Part shown: positions 1 through 8,040 of the stretch, one piece after another
Numbering within the stretch: position 1 is the stretch's first letter
Layout of the letters: each line of letters starts with the position of its first letter
Assembly: GCA_019418025.1 (NCBI GenBank)
Contig: DYCR01000023.1
Location: 1 to 33,613, forward strand
From: Clostridiales bacterium
Lineage (GTDB): Bacteria > Bacillota > Clostridia > Oscillospirales > Oscillospiraceae
DNA length: 33,613 nucleotides
Direction: 5' to 3'
The notes under the pieces: model-generated
The model's input: the letters and a program-made list of their open reading frames with translations, nothing else
What the model was told of the DNA's origin: nothing
Database searches by the model: none
Position numbers and translations under genes: made by a program

Positions 1-819
1 GATCAGACGGTCATAGGCATCCTCGGCAGCGGCCCGAACAAAGGGGCAGACCCGCGCAATGGGCTTCAGAGCGGCCCGACAGACCAGTGCCTGCCCTTCG
101 TTTCCGGGAAGAGCCACGTTTATCTTTAAAAAATCCTCTTTTTCACCGCGATTCATGGCTAAAATCTGGTGATCCATCAGCTTGGAGATGGGGGAGGAGA
201 AATCGTAATACAGCCGGTAGACGCTTTCGGTGTCGGGGTCGGCGGCTTTGCAGGTCAGCACACCACGCCGATGGAACAGGGCCTTGAGATCCTTGCGAAT
301 GGCAGGATCGTCCGATAGATCCTCTGCGATGATGTCGGAGGCTCCGGCAAGGGCATCCTCGACGGTGTCCACGCCCGATTCTGGGTTGACATAATCCTGA
401 GCGAGGGCGGACGGGTCCTTGCCCTCTTGTGCAAAGATCGCACAGGCCAGCGGCTCCAGACCCTTCTCACGGGCGATGGTCCCTCGGGTGCGGCGCTTCT
501 GCTTGTATGGGCGGTACAGATCCTCCACCTCCGACAAGGTGGCGGCGCTGTCGATGGCGGCAATCAGCTCATCGGTCAGCTTTCCCTGATTCTCGATGGA
601 GTTCTTGACCTCCTGACGGCGCTGTTCCAGTCCGCGCAAATAGTTCAGGCGGGTCTCCAGTGTGCGCAGCACCGTGTCGTCCATGGCACCGTGCTGTTCC
701 TTGCGGTATCGGGCGATAAAGGGGATCGTGTTGCCCTCGTCAATCAGAGAGATGACGTTTTCAATGTATTCTTGCTTCTGCCCCAGCTCTTGGGACAGGA
801 TCTCGGCGATGGTATTCAT
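1..819 (-). CDS. tex: Tex-family RNA-binding transcription accessory protein, N-terminal 273 residues (partial)
   Basis: The reading frame runs off the left edge of the window, so only the amino-terminal third is present. The protein starts MNTIAEILSQELGQ and contains the highly conserved Tex segment IPFIARYRKE near residues 32-41, followed by the helical region LEDLYRPYKQKRRTR-type motif (here EVEDLYRPYKQKRRTRG) around residues 118-134. Tex proteins have an N-terminal helix-turn-helix-like part, a YqgF-like fold, HhH motifs and a C-terminal S1 RNA-binding domain; the last domains lie outside the window. Start ATG at 819 is preceded by AAAGGAG with a 7-nt spacer. A TATAAT hexamer at 847-852 (minus) lies upstream, but its -35 is poor. 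The family influences transcription and RNA stability; the exact role is uncertain. Confidence 0.93.
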   Translation of the reverse strand, partial: MNTIAEILSQELGQKQEYIENVISLIDEGNTIPFIARYRKEQHGAMDDTVLRTLETRLNYLRGLEQRRQEVKNSIENQGKLTDELIAAIDSAATLSEVEDLYRPYKQKRRTRGTIAREKGLEPLACAIFAQEGKDPSALAQDYVNPESGVDTVEDALAGASDIIAEDLSDDPAIRKDLKALFHRRGVLTCKAADPDTESVYRLYYDFSSPISKLMDHQILAMNRGEKEDFLKINVALPGNEGQALVCRAALKPIARVCPFVRAAAEDAYDRLI

Positions 820-878
820 AGATTCGCTCCTTTCACACGGAGAAATATTATATCACAAAAATTTCATGAGAGGAAGTC

Positions 879-907
879 TTGAAACTGGGGCGCTATGGGT
901 GTATAAT
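879..907 (+). promoter_or_regulatory. sigma-A promoter for tRNA-Ala
   Basis: TTGAAA at 879-884 and TATAAT at 902-907 are separated by 17 bp. The tRNA begins 15 bp downstream, so the transcript would carry almost no leader. Confidence 0.75.
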
Positions 908-921
908 GGTGCTGTTGACAT

Positions 922-997
922 GGGTCTGTAGCTCAGCTGGGAGAGTGCACGGTTCGCATCCGTAAGGTCGAGGGTTCGATCCCCTTCAGATCCACCA
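922..997 (+). tRNA. tRNA-Ala (anticodon CGC)
   Basis: The acceptor arm GGGTCTG (922-928) pairs with CAGATCC (987-993) and includes a G3:U70 pair (924:991), the classic alanine identity element. The T-arm loop TTCGATC sits at 975-981, the D-stem GCTC at 931-934, and the anticodon loop TTCGCAT at 953-959 gives anticodon CGC at 955-957. The discriminator is A and CCA is encoded at 995-997. The first anticodon-stem pair (948:964) is a C-A mismatch, a mild oddity. Confidence 0.93.
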
Positions 998-1050
998 AGC
1001 AAGAGCCGGACGAGCCTGCGGGGTTCGCCGAGGGGTGAAGTAGCTCCACC

Positions 1051-1084
1051 AAAAAGAGACGATCTTTTGATCGTCTCTTTTTTT
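1051..1084 (+). terminator. Rho-independent terminator after tRNA-Ala
   Basis: GAGACGATC (1056-1064) and GATCGTCTC (1069-1077) form a perfect stem with a TTTT loop, followed by a run of T to 1084. The 50 nt between the tRNA and this hairpin contain no gene that I can see. Confidence 0.85.
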
Positions 1085-1134
1085 AAAAGCACCTGAGATT
1101 TGTCACGGCATCTGAAATATTTATTCACATCATA

Positions 1135-1171
1135 AAAAACACCGTTTCAGTGAAAACTGAAACGGTGTTTT
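1135..1171 (-). terminator. Terminator of the surface-protein gene
   Basis: A 15-bp stem (1135-1150 with 1157-1171) with a six-base loop lies 37 bp past the stop codon at 1208. Read on the minus strand it ends in a run of six T. It also ends in TTTT on the plus strand, so it may work in both directions. Confidence 0.8.
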
Positions 1172-1207
1172 GCTTTGTTTGGAAGATGAAGCTTCAGAAG
1201 GATGAAA

Positions 1208-3730
1208 TTACTTCTTCTTCTTTTTGTTCAGCAGGAGAGCAAAAGCACCTGCGGAGGTTGCGAACATGCCGCCCAACAGGCTCAGGCTGTTCATGTCGCC
1301 GGTGTTGGGGGTGCCGTTGGGGTTCTTGCCGGGCTGAGTGGGCTTGGTAGTCTCGGAAGGCTTGGTGGTCTCAGCGGGCTTGGTGGTCTCAGCGGGCTTG
1401 GTGGGCTCGACGGGCTTGGTGGGCTCAACAGCAGCCTTGACGGTGACAACGATGGTCTTTTGTGCAGAAGCGCCGTTCTTGTCGGTGACGGTGTAGGTCA
1501 CGTGGTAGGTGCCTGCAACAGCGGTGTTGACATCGTTTGCGGTGATGTTTGCATCGGTCAGGGTGATGTCGCCATCCTCCTGATCGTGAGCGGTTACACC
1601 TGCCAGAGGATTGAAGGTGTCACCAACGGTCAGAGTCACATCCTGAGCGGTGATGGTGGGAGCATGGTTTACGGTACCCATGTCCTTGCCCCACTTTGCG
1701 TACAGGGTGATGTCATGCTTGGGAACCAGATCGGTGTCGAAGTTCCACTCGTTCTTGAACTCGGCATCGGTGTACCAGCCAACCAGAACGAAGTCGGGCT
1801 TGGTCACATTCTGGGGCATGGGCAGCTTGTCACCGATGACATAGTAATCGGAAGCATCGGCAGGGCCGTCGCCGCCGTTGAAATTGAAGGTGACGTAGAC
1901 CTGATCGGTCCACTGTGCGGTCAGAGTGATGTCAGCGTTGGGCATCTTGTCGGTCTCAAAATTCCAGACATTGCCGATCAAATTCTGGGGACCCTTGGTA
2001 ACAGCCCAGCCGTCGAAAATGACATTGCCCATATTTTCGGTGCCTTCGGGGATTGCGGGGTCGGTGGGCTTGTTGATCAGGCCCTCAAATGCAACCTTCT
2101 GGGCATCGGGGGTGGGCTTTCCGAGGTTAGAGTCAAAGGTAACGGTGTACTCGATGGCCTTCCAAGAGGGGACGTAGGTTGCGGACAGTGCCTTGTAAGC
2201 ATCAGCAACGCTCATGCGGGCATCGGCATTCTCAATGACCCACTTGTCAAAGACATAGCCGGGCTTCATGGGCATTGCGACCTTTTCCATCTCGGCATCC
2301 AGAATGCTCTTGATGGTGGCGTCGTTTGTATCGCTGATGACGATGCGTGCAGTGGGCTTGCCCATCACCTTGTCGCCGTTTTTAAAGGTGGGAGCAACAC
2401 CGACGCGCTTGTCTGCGGCATAATTGTACTCAACAAATTTCTTGTCAGAGGAAACAACCAGCAGAGGCTGCTCCTTGCTGCTAGCAAAAACATTTTTAAA
2501 GTCTACAGGCTTAATTTTCTCGTTAACCTTCCAACCGGACAGGTCAGCGAAAACCAAGGGGGTGTTTGCAAAGGTAGCTCTGAAGTCGATGCACTTGCTG
2601 ACATCCCACTTGCTGATGGGGGTGGTGTCAGTAATCTTGGTAGCATCAAATGTGTGGAACATACGTTCAACGTTGCTTACATTCCACTTAGAGATGGGAG
2701 TCAGATCAGCAATGTTGGTATAGCCGAACATATAGTCCAGTTTTTTAGCGCTCTGAACATTCCATCTGGAGATGGGAGACAGGTCGGTAATATTCTTGCA
2801 GTTGAAGAAAATATGAGAGAAATCCTGCACCTTGGAGACATTCCAATCCTTCAATGCGTCCAGACTGGGGATGAGGGTGTTCTTGAACATGCCGAGCATG
2901 CTTGTGACATTAGCGGTATTCCATCCCTTCAACTGATCGATGTTAGAGAATTTGGTGCCTTCGAACAGATGATCCATATTTTTGTAGCGGGAAACGTCCC
3001 AACCACCAATACCGACGATTTCAGTCAGGTTGTAACGGTTGAAGAAGAAGCTTCCGATCTCTGTGACGGCGGACATGTCGAAGCCGCTCAGGTCAACACG
3101 GCGCAGCTGATCCTTTTCGGGGTCTGTTTGCTCGTTACGAGCGGCACCAAAAGTAATGTACTGGTTGGTGGTCTTGACCTTCTTGTTATTTACAGCTACG
3201 GTAGTAACTGTTTCGATTTTCTTCTCGGCATTAGTCAGGGTGGGGTCAGCAGCCTGAGAATCCGGACGGGTGTTGAAGCTACGGCCGCCGGGGAAGAACT
3301 CAATGTAAACCTGTTTTCCCTCAACTTCACCGGGAATGTACACGTTCACATTCTTGCCGATGTACTTTTCTAGCTTAATGGAATCAGTGGTCTCTTCCTT
3401 AACAGTCCACTCTTTTCTGAGCTGCTCAATAGTAGTCGGCCACTTTACGTCTGTGTTTTCGGTGTTGCCCTCGGGAGCGGCAGCTTCCTCAGGAGCGGGG
3501 GCTTCCTCGGGAGTGGCAACTTCCACGGGAGCAGCAGCGTCAGCTGCCTGATCGACATCCTCTGCGGGGTCCTCAGCGGTGATCTTGTCGGCAGGGACCA
3601 ACTCGACCCACTCAGTGACTGCAGATTCGTCGTTGTCCTGTGCAAATACCTGCATCTGCATGGGGTTGAAGATATTTGCAGCAACCATCAGCAGAGCAAG
3701 ACAAAGCACAAGGAATCTCTTGTTCTTCAT
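1208..3730 (-). CDS. Secreted, sortase-anchored surface protein with DUF285 (BspA-like) and InlB-type repeats
   Basis: The 840-residue product starts at MKNKRFLVLCLALL (ATG 3730, AAAGGA 9-10 nt upstream); an ATG 14 codons earlier lacks a ribosome site. In order: signal peptide (about 1-31, ending VFA-Q), acidic PEEA-rich linker (about 45-85), DUF285/BspA-type repeats with recurrent GWDVS, WNVS and MFxxT cores (about 190-390), two Listeria-Bacteroides (InlB B, Flg_new) repeats of the type VTFxxN...DGW...ITLTAQW (about 515-670), a DUF5011 Ig-like domain (about 675-750), a Thr-Lys-Pro repeat stalk, then TPNTGD, a hydrophobic segment and a KKKKK tail. The sorting motif is TPNTG rather than LPXTG. 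Family members act in adhesion or host contact; here that is inference. Monocistronic. Confidence 0.9.
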   Translation of the reverse strand: MKNKRFLVLCLALLMVAANIFNPMQMQVFAQDNDESAVTEWVELVPADKITAEDPAEDVDQAADAAAPVEVATPEEAPAPEEAAAPEGNTENTDVKWPTTIEQLRKEWTVKEETTDSIKLEKYIGKNVNVYIPGEVEGKQVYIEFFPGGRSFNTRPDSQAADPTLTNAEKKIETVTTVAVNNKKVKTTNQYITFGAARNEQTDPEKDQLRRVDLSGFDMSAVTEIGSFFFNRYNLTEIVGIGGWDVSRYKNMDHLFEGTKFSNIDQLKGWNTANVTSMLGMFKNTLIPSLDALKDWNVSKVQDFSHIFFNCKNITDLSPISRWNVQSAKKLDYMFGYTNIADLTPISKWNVSNVERMFHTFDATKITDTTPISKWDVSKCIDFRATFANTPLVFADLSGWKVNEKIKPVDFKNVFASSKEQPLLVVSSDKKFVEYNYAADKRVGVAPTFKNGDKVMGKPTARIVISDTNDATIKSILDAEMEKVAMPMKPGYVFDKWVIENADARMSVADAYKALSATYVPSWKAIEYTVTFDSNLGKPTPDAQKVAFEGLINKPTDPAIPEGTENMGNVIFDGWAVTKGPQNLIGNVWNFETDKMPNADITLTAQWTDQVYVTFNFNGGDGPADASDYYVIGDKLPMPQNVTKPDFVLVGWYTDAEFKNEWNFDTDLVPKHDITLYAKWGKDMGTVNHAPTITAQDVTLTVGDTFNPLAGVTAHDQEDGDITLTDANITANDVNTAVAGTYHVTYTVTDKNGASAQKTIVVTVKAAVEPTKPVEPTKPAETTKPAETTKPSETTKPTQPGKNPNGTPNTGDMNSLSLLGGMFATSAGAFALLLNKKKKK

Positions 3731-3800
3731 AAAAACAGTCCTTTCATCACTTTTTTTCGTCAGCAAACCCATGTGTTTTCACGCAGTTTACTACACGTAT

Positions 3801-3829
3801 AAGATACTACAATTCCCCGCTGATTGCAA
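3801..3829 (-). promoter_or_regulatory. Possible promoter of the surface-protein gene
   Basis: On the minus strand TTGCAA (3824-3829) and TATCTT (3801-3806) are separated by 17 bp, giving a leader of roughly 65 nt. The -10 matches only 4 of 6 bases. Confidence 0.4.
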
Positions 3830-3920
3830 GGGAAAACGACAAAATACGCGTCTTTATCCATATTGTTCAAATAGAGGGCGGAATTCGTCTGCCAAGGGGG
3901 ACATGAATCATAAAAATCAC

Positions 3921-3955
3921 AAAAAGCGGCCGCCCCAAACGGGACAGCCGCTTTT
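3921..3955 (-). terminator. Terminator after tRNA-Arg
   Basis: Read on the minus strand, AAAAGCGGC...GTCCC pairs with GGGGC...GCCGCTTTTT directly after the CCA end of the tRNA; the stem is GC-rich and is followed by five T. Confidence 0.8.
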
Positions 3956-4030
3956 GGTACGCCGGAAGGGACTCGAACCCCCAACCCTCGGAACCGGAAT
4001 CCGATGCTCTATCCATTGAGCCACCGGCGC
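3955..4030 (-). tRNA. tRNA-Arg (anticodon CCG)
   Basis: On the minus strand the gene starts GCGCCGGTGGCTCAATGGAT. The acceptor arm 4024-4030 pairs with 3959-3965 (first pair G-U). The anticodon loop TTCCGGT gives CCG. The T-arm GGGGGTTCGAGTCCC is typical, and ACCA is encoded at 3955-3958. Confidence 0.93.
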
Positions 4031-4048
4031 ATATCTGAATACCGAAGT

Positions 4049-4077
4049 ATTATAGCACCGATTTTCCGCTTTGTAAA
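4049..4077 (-). promoter_or_regulatory. Promoter of tRNA-Arg
   Basis: TTTACA (4072-4077, minus) and TATAAT (4049-4054) are separated by 17 bp; the tRNA starts 19 bp downstream. Confidence 0.8.
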
Positions 4078-4125
4078 GGGCAAAAAGCAATTGCATTTGA
4101 GAAAATCTGCAAAATCGCAAAATAG

Positions 4126-4154
4126 TTGTATTTTTTGGGGGTGTATGCTACAAT
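4126..4154 (+). promoter_or_regulatory. Promoter of the DivIVA-like gene
   Basis: TTGTAT (4126-4131) and TACAAT (4149-4154) are separated by 17 bp. The leader contains a 7-bp inverted repeat, GGGCATG (4168-4174) and CATGCCC (4185-4191), just before the ribosome site. Confidence 0.7.
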
Positions 4155-4205
4155 AGAAAAAAATATTGGGCATGCGCGTGTGGTCATGCCCGTGGAGGGA
4201 CAGTT

Positions 4206-4817
4206 ATGGCAGCACCCCAGAATTTCCGAAGTGCATTCAACGGGTTTAACCGTGATGATGTTGTGAACTATATCGCCTATATCACCAACAAAAACGAAAC
4301 ACAGGTCAATCAGCTGAACAATGACGTTGCCCGTCTGCAGCAGGAGCGGGACGAGCTTCAGCAGCAGGTGCAGAAAACCGACGAGTCATCATCGAAGCTT
4401 GAGCTGATCTGTCAGGAGCTTGCAGGGCTGAAGGAACAGCTGATCGAGCGTGAGCAGCGGGTGCAGGAGCTTGAGGCGGAGCTGGAAAAGGAACGCGCCA
4501 AGGAAAAGACGGTCGTTTCCGCGGCGGCTCCGGCGCCTAAGGATGCGGTGCGTCTGGCAGAGGAGCTGAATGCCTACCGTCGGGCCGAGAGCGTCGAGCG
4601 CCGTGCCAGAGAGCAGGTCAACCAGATGTTCGATCAGGCCTGCGGAACACTGGCCGATACCTCGGTGAGCCTTGAAAACACGACGGGGCGGATCGCAGAG
4701 CTTGAGGAGCAGATCCTGCAAAATCTGGCGCAGCTCCAGACGGCCATGGCTGAAAGCAAGACCGAGCTTGCCAATGCGGCGGTGAGCATTGCTGCCATCC
4801 GTCCGGAGCAGGGATAA
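4206..4817 (+). CDS. DivIVA-domain coiled-coil protein
   Basis: The 203-residue protein begins with a DivIVA-type amino end (FRSAFNGFNRDDVVNYI, about 7-23), the part that binds curved membrane in DivIVA/GpsB/SepIVA-type proteins. A long Gln/Glu/Leu-rich coiled coil follows (about 34-100), then an Ala/Pro hinge (about 101-112) and a second helical segment with regularly spaced Leu and Glu. No transmembrane segment or catalytic motif is visible. Start ATG 4206 has GGAGGG 7 nt upstream. It is monocistronic with its own promoter and terminator. A role at the division site or poles is inferred from the N-terminal domain only; it is shorter and more diverged than canonical DivIVA. Confidence 0.8.
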   Translation: MAAPQNFRSAFNGFNRDDVVNYIAYITNKNETQVNQLNNDVARLQQERDELQQQVQKTDESSSKLELICQELAGLKEQLIEREQRVQELEAELEKERAKEKTVVSAAAPAPKDAVRLAEELNAYRRAESVERRAREQVNQMFDQACGTLADTSVSLENTTGRIAELEEQILQNLAQLQTAMAESKTELANAAVSIAAIRPEQG

Positions 4818-4835
4818 AATTTCACAGAGCGAATG

Positions 4836-4868
4836 AAAGCATGGTGTCTGATGGCACCATGCTTTTTT
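4836..4868 (+). terminator. Terminator of the DivIVA-like gene
   Basis: AAGCATGGTG (4837-4846) pairs with CACCATGCTT (4855-4864), followed by T to 4868. Confidence 0.85.
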
Positions 4869-4871
4869 GCG

Positions 4872-4906
4872 TAAAAAATCACCCCATTTACGGCGTAAAT
4901 GGGGTG
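4872..4906 (-). terminator. Terminator of the first MATE gene
   Basis: A perfect 12-bp stem (4880-4891 with 4895-4906) with a three-base loop, followed on the minus strand by ATTTTTTAC, 11 bp past the stop codon of the gene at 4918. Confidence 0.85.
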
Positions 4907-4917
4907 AAAAGCGAGTT

Positions 4918-6297
4918 TTAGGAATGGGTCAGGGGGGTGATCTTCTTGCGGTAAAGTCTGGCGAACAGCAGGATGGTCACAAGGAAGCTGACCAGCTCGG
5001 CAATGGGGAAGGACCACCACACCAGATTTACATTGCCCGACAGGCTCAGCAGATAGGCCGCAGGCAGCAGCGCGATCAGCTGACGGCACAGGGCCGTGTA
5101 GGTGGAATAAAGTCCGTTGCCCAAGGCCTGAAAGCTTGCGCTGAGGGCGATGCCCACGGCGGCAAGGGGGAACGACAGGGAGATGATGCGCAGGGCGCTG
5201 CGTCCCATCACGAGGAAATCATCGGTGGGGTTGAAGATGCTCAGCAGCTGATCCGGGAACAGCTGGAACGACAGCACACCAAGCAGCATGATGGTAAAGG
5301 CGCTCAAGGTGGCCTTGCGCAGGGTCTCGGTGATACGCTTGGAGCTTCTTGCGCCGTAGTTGAACGCAATGATGGAAATGGTGGCGTTGTTGATGCCGAA
5401 CACCGGCATGAAGAAGAAGCTTTGCAGCTTAAAGTAGATGCCGAACACGCCGGTGGCGGTCTCGGTGAAGCCCTGAAGGATCTGGTTCATGCCGAAGGTC
5501 ATGATCGAGCCGATGCCCATCATGATGACCGAAGGCACGCCCACCGCCAGAATGGGGCTGATCACATCGGAATGGGGCTTCATATACTTGAAGGTGATGT
5601 GCAGATCGTGATTGACCCTGTGGTTGAGGTACAGGGCAAGCAGAGCGGCGATCCACTGGGCGATGACCGTTGCGATGGCGGCACCGGCGATGCCCATGGC
5701 GGGCATACCGAACTGACCGAAAATGAATACGGGGTCAAGGATGATGTTGACCACCGCACCCACCAGCTGAACGATCATGGAGTAGAAGGCCCGGCCTGTG
5801 GATTGCAGCAGGCGCTCACCCAGAACCTGAACAAACAGGCCCAAGCTGAAGATGGTGCAGATCGCCAGATATTCAGAGCCGCCGTCCACGGTTTCGGCAA
5901 CGGTGGACTGCATCCGGAAATAGGACCGTGAGAAAAATGCACCGAAAATCACGAAGGCAAGGGTGGCGATCATGACCAAGAAAAAGCCGTTGCCTGCGCA
6001 GCGGTTGGCCCGGTCTGTGTTTCCTTCACCCAAGGATTTGGACAGAAGCGCATTGACACCGACACCGATACCGGTTGCAAAGCCAATCAGCAGGTTCTGC
6101 ACCGGGAAGGCAAGGCTCAGGGCGGTGACGGCGGATTCGGAAATACGGGATACGTAGATGCTGTCCACCACGTTGTACATGGCTTGCACCAGCATCGAAA
6201 TCATCAGGGGCAGTGCCATGTTGATCAGCAGACGGCCGATCGGCATGGTGCCCATCTTGTTTTCGCCGGGATTCGGCATTTTGTTTGTGTTTGACAT
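4918..6297 (-). CDS. MATE-family multidrug/metabolite efflux transporter
   Basis: The 459-residue protein has the twelve-helix pattern of the MATE superfamily and the typical opening MALPLMISMLVQAMYNVVDS (about residues 28-47), where MATE proteins carry the P...Q..YN..D signature. The Gly/Ala-rich helix IGFATGIGVGVNALLSKSLG (about 71-90) is also conserved. A repeat of the pattern begins near residue 240 (VGVPSVIMMGIGSI), as expected for the two-lobed fold. Such proteins export cationic drugs or metabolites using Na+ or H+ gradients; the substrate cannot be read from sequence. Start ATG 6297 has GAGGAAG 6 nt upstream. Single-gene unit divergent from the M32 carboxypeptidase. Confidence 0.93.
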   Translation of the reverse strand: MSNTNKMPNPGENKMGTMPIGRLLINMALPLMISMLVQAMYNVVDSIYVSRISESAVTALSLAFPVQNLLIGFATGIGVGVNALLSKSLGEGNTDRANRCAGNGFFLVMIATLAFVIFGAFFSRSYFRMQSTVAETVDGGSEYLAICTIFSLGLFVQVLGERLLQSTGRAFYSMIVQLVGAVVNIILDPVFIFGQFGMPAMGIAGAAIATVIAQWIAALLALYLNHRVNHDLHITFKYMKPHSDVISPILAVGVPSVIMMGIGSIMTFGMNQILQGFTETATGVFGIYFKLQSFFFMPVFGINNATISIIAFNYGARSSKRITETLRKATLSAFTIMLLGVLSFQLFPDQLLSIFNPTDDFLVMGRSALRIISLSFPLAAVGIALSASFQALGNGLYSTYTALCRQLIALLPAAYLLSLSGNVNLVWWSFPIAELVSFLVTILLFARLYRKKITPLTHS

Positions 6298-6344
6298 GTT
6301 TTCTTCCTCATATAAATACAGTAGACATTAAATAACGACAGTAC

Positions 6345-6373
6345 ATTATAGCGCCAAAATGGATAAAAAGCAA
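6345..6373 (-). promoter_or_regulatory. Promoter of the first MATE gene
   Basis: TTGCTT (6368-6373, minus) and consensus TATAAT (6345-6350) are separated by 17 bp. Confidence 0.75.
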
Positions 6374-6398
6374 GTGGGAATGGTAAAAAAATTGAGCC

Positions 6399-6427
6399 TT
6401 GCGATTCGGAGCCGAGGGTGATACAAT
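6399..6427 (+). promoter_or_regulatory. Promoter of the M32 carboxypeptidase gene
   Basis: TTGCGA (6399-6404) and TACAAT (6422-6427) are separated by 17 bp. It diverges from the MATE promoter, with only 25 bp between the two -35 boxes. Confidence 0.7.
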
Positions 6428-6457
6428 GACAAAAATAACAAAAAGGAGTGATTTACC

Positions 6458-7966
6458 ATGATATATCAGGATGTTTCTCAGGCACTGGAGGCCCTTGACC
6501 GACTGGAGAGCAAGCTGGCGGCCTATTATCATGCCATGGGTATCCTTACGACAGATGCGGCAACGGCTGCGCCGGAGGCCTCGGCCTATGCCCGCGGCAG
6601 GACCATGGAGGTCCTCAGCGGTGTGGTGTATCAGCTGATTTCCGACCCGGAAAATCACCGTATGCTTACTTATTTGCAGGAGCATGAGCAGCAGCTGGAC
6701 ACGATGCGCCGCCGCCAGACCGAGCTGCTGCGCAAGCAGGTGGATCAGCTCTCCCGTATCCCACAGGAGGAATATGTGGCATACACCGTGCTGCTCAATG
6801 AGGCAGACGGCATCTGGCGGACGGCAAAGAATACGAATGATTTCGCATCCTTTGCACCGACTTTGGAGAAGATCGTGGAATTTAACCAAAGGTTTGCCGG
6901 GTATTATAACCCCGGTCTGCCTGCCTATGATGCGCTGCTCAACGAATATGAGCAGGGACTGAATATGCAGACCCTCGATGCCTTCTTCGGTCAGCTGCGC
7001 AAGGCGTTGGTGCCGCTGATCCATGCAGTGGGTCAGCAGGAGCAGATCGACGATTCCTTCCTGAAACAGTCCTACCCAATCGAGCAGCAGAGAAAATTTT
7101 CTGACTATCTGATGCATGTTTTGGGGATTGACCCCGCCCGATGCACTCTGGCGGAGACGGAGCATCCCTTTACCAACGGTGTCAATAATCATGATGTACG
7201 GATCACCACACATTATTATGAAAACGATGTGGCAAACTCCATGTATTCGGTGATCCACGAGGGCGGACATGCCCTCTACGAGCTGGGCAATGACGATCGC
7301 TATAATTTTACCAGTATTCAGGGCGGTGCATCCATGAGCATCCACGAGAGCCAAAGCCGCTTTTACGAGAATATCGTGGGCAGGAGCATGGAATTTATCG
7401 AGCTGATCTTCCCCAAGATGCAGGAGCTGTTCCCGCAGCAGCTGCAGGGGGTGACCGCCGAGCAGATGTACCGCGCCGTGAACAAGGCTCAGCCCTCGCT
7501 GATCCGGACAGAGGCCGATGAGCTGACCTACTGCATGCATATCATGGTGCGCTATGAGTTGGAGAAGCGTCTGATCGATGGCAGCCTGAAGGTTCAGGAG
7601 CTGCCCCAGGCGTGGAATCAAATGTATCGGGAGTATCTGGGGGTCGAGGTTCCGGATGACGCCCGGGGCTGCCTTCAGGATACCCATTGGGCAGGGGGCA
7701 TGTTCGGTTATTTCCCGTCTTATGCCTTGGGCAGTGCCTATGGTGCCCAGATGAAGGTATTCATGGAGCGGGACATCGGTCCGGTGGGCAGACTGGTAGC
7801 CGAAGGGCATCTGGACCAGATTACCCAGTGGCTGGCAGAACATATCCATCGCCATGCGCAGCTGTATAAGCCCGGCGAGCTGTTTGAGATGAGCTGCGGA
7901 ACATTCGATGCCAAATATTACACAGACTATCTGACAGAAAAATACAAAAAACTCTACAATCTCTGA
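6458..7966 (+). CDS. Metallocarboxypeptidase, peptidase family M32
   Basis: The 502-residue length matches the family (about 490-510). All diagnostic M32 motifs appear in order: HPF near 230, DVRITT, the zinc-binding HEGGH (HEXXH) near 266-270, HESQSR near 295, IRTEAD near 351 and GCLQDTHW near 400. The enzyme removes single residues from peptide C-termini in the cytoplasm, using a divalent metal and the glutamate of HEXXH as base. There is no signal peptide. Start ATG 6458 has AAGGAG 8-9 nt upstream. It is monocistronic and ends before the bidirectional terminator at 8006. Its likely role is intracellular peptide turnover. Confidence 0.95.
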   Translation: MIYQDVSQALEALDRLESKLAAYYHAMGILTTDAATAAPEASAYARGRTMEVLSGVVYQLISDPENHRMLTYLQEHEQQLDTMRRRQTELLRKQVDQLSRIPQEEYVAYTVLLNEADGIWRTAKNTNDFASFAPTLEKIVEFNQRFAGYYNPGLPAYDALLNEYEQGLNMQTLDAFFGQLRKALVPLIHAVGQQEQIDDSFLKQSYPIEQQRKFSDYLMHVLGIDPARCTLAETEHPFTNGVNNHDVRITTHYYENDVANSMYSVIHEGGHALYELGNDDRYNFTSIQGGASMSIHESQSRFYENIVGRSMEFIELIFPKMQELFPQQLQGVTAEQMYRAVNKAQPSLIRTEADELTYCMHIMVRYELEKRLIDGSLKVQELPQAWNQMYREYLGVEVPDDARGCLQDTHWAGGMFGYFPSYALGSAYGAQMKVFMERDIGPVGRLVAEGHLDQITQWLAEHIHRHAQLYKPGELFEMSCGTFDAKYYTDYLTEKYKKLYNL

Positions 7967-8000
7967 AAAAGGTCTCACGGAGTTTTCCACTTCAGCGGCA

Positions 8001-8040
8001 AAAAGATCCCCCTGTTTCCACAGAAACAGGGGGATTTCTT
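8001..8040. terminator. Bidirectional terminator between M32 peptidase and NSS transporter genes
   Basis: ATCCCCCTGTTT (8006-8017) pairs with AAACAGGGGGAT (8024-8035). T-rich tails are present on both strands (TTTCTT on plus, CTTTTT on minus). Both 12-nt arms recur exactly at 9497-9526. Confidence 0.8.

Noticed and set aside
998..1051. Possible second tRNA or attachment duplicate after tRNA-Ala because CTCCACCA occurs at 1044-1051
   Set aside because: No acceptor, D or anticodon arm can be formed; eight matching bases are too few.
1202..3373. 723-codon plus-strand open frame opposite the surface-protein gene
   Set aside because: It is the mirror of a repetitive, codon-biased gene; its product is Gly/Leu low-complexity with no domain, and the minus-strand gene has signal peptide, domains and sorting signal.
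6308..7990. 560-codon minus-strand frame opposite the M32 carboxypeptidase
   Set aside because: The plus strand encodes all M32 motifs with a promoter and ribosome site; the opposite frame shows no recognisable protein and none of these signals.
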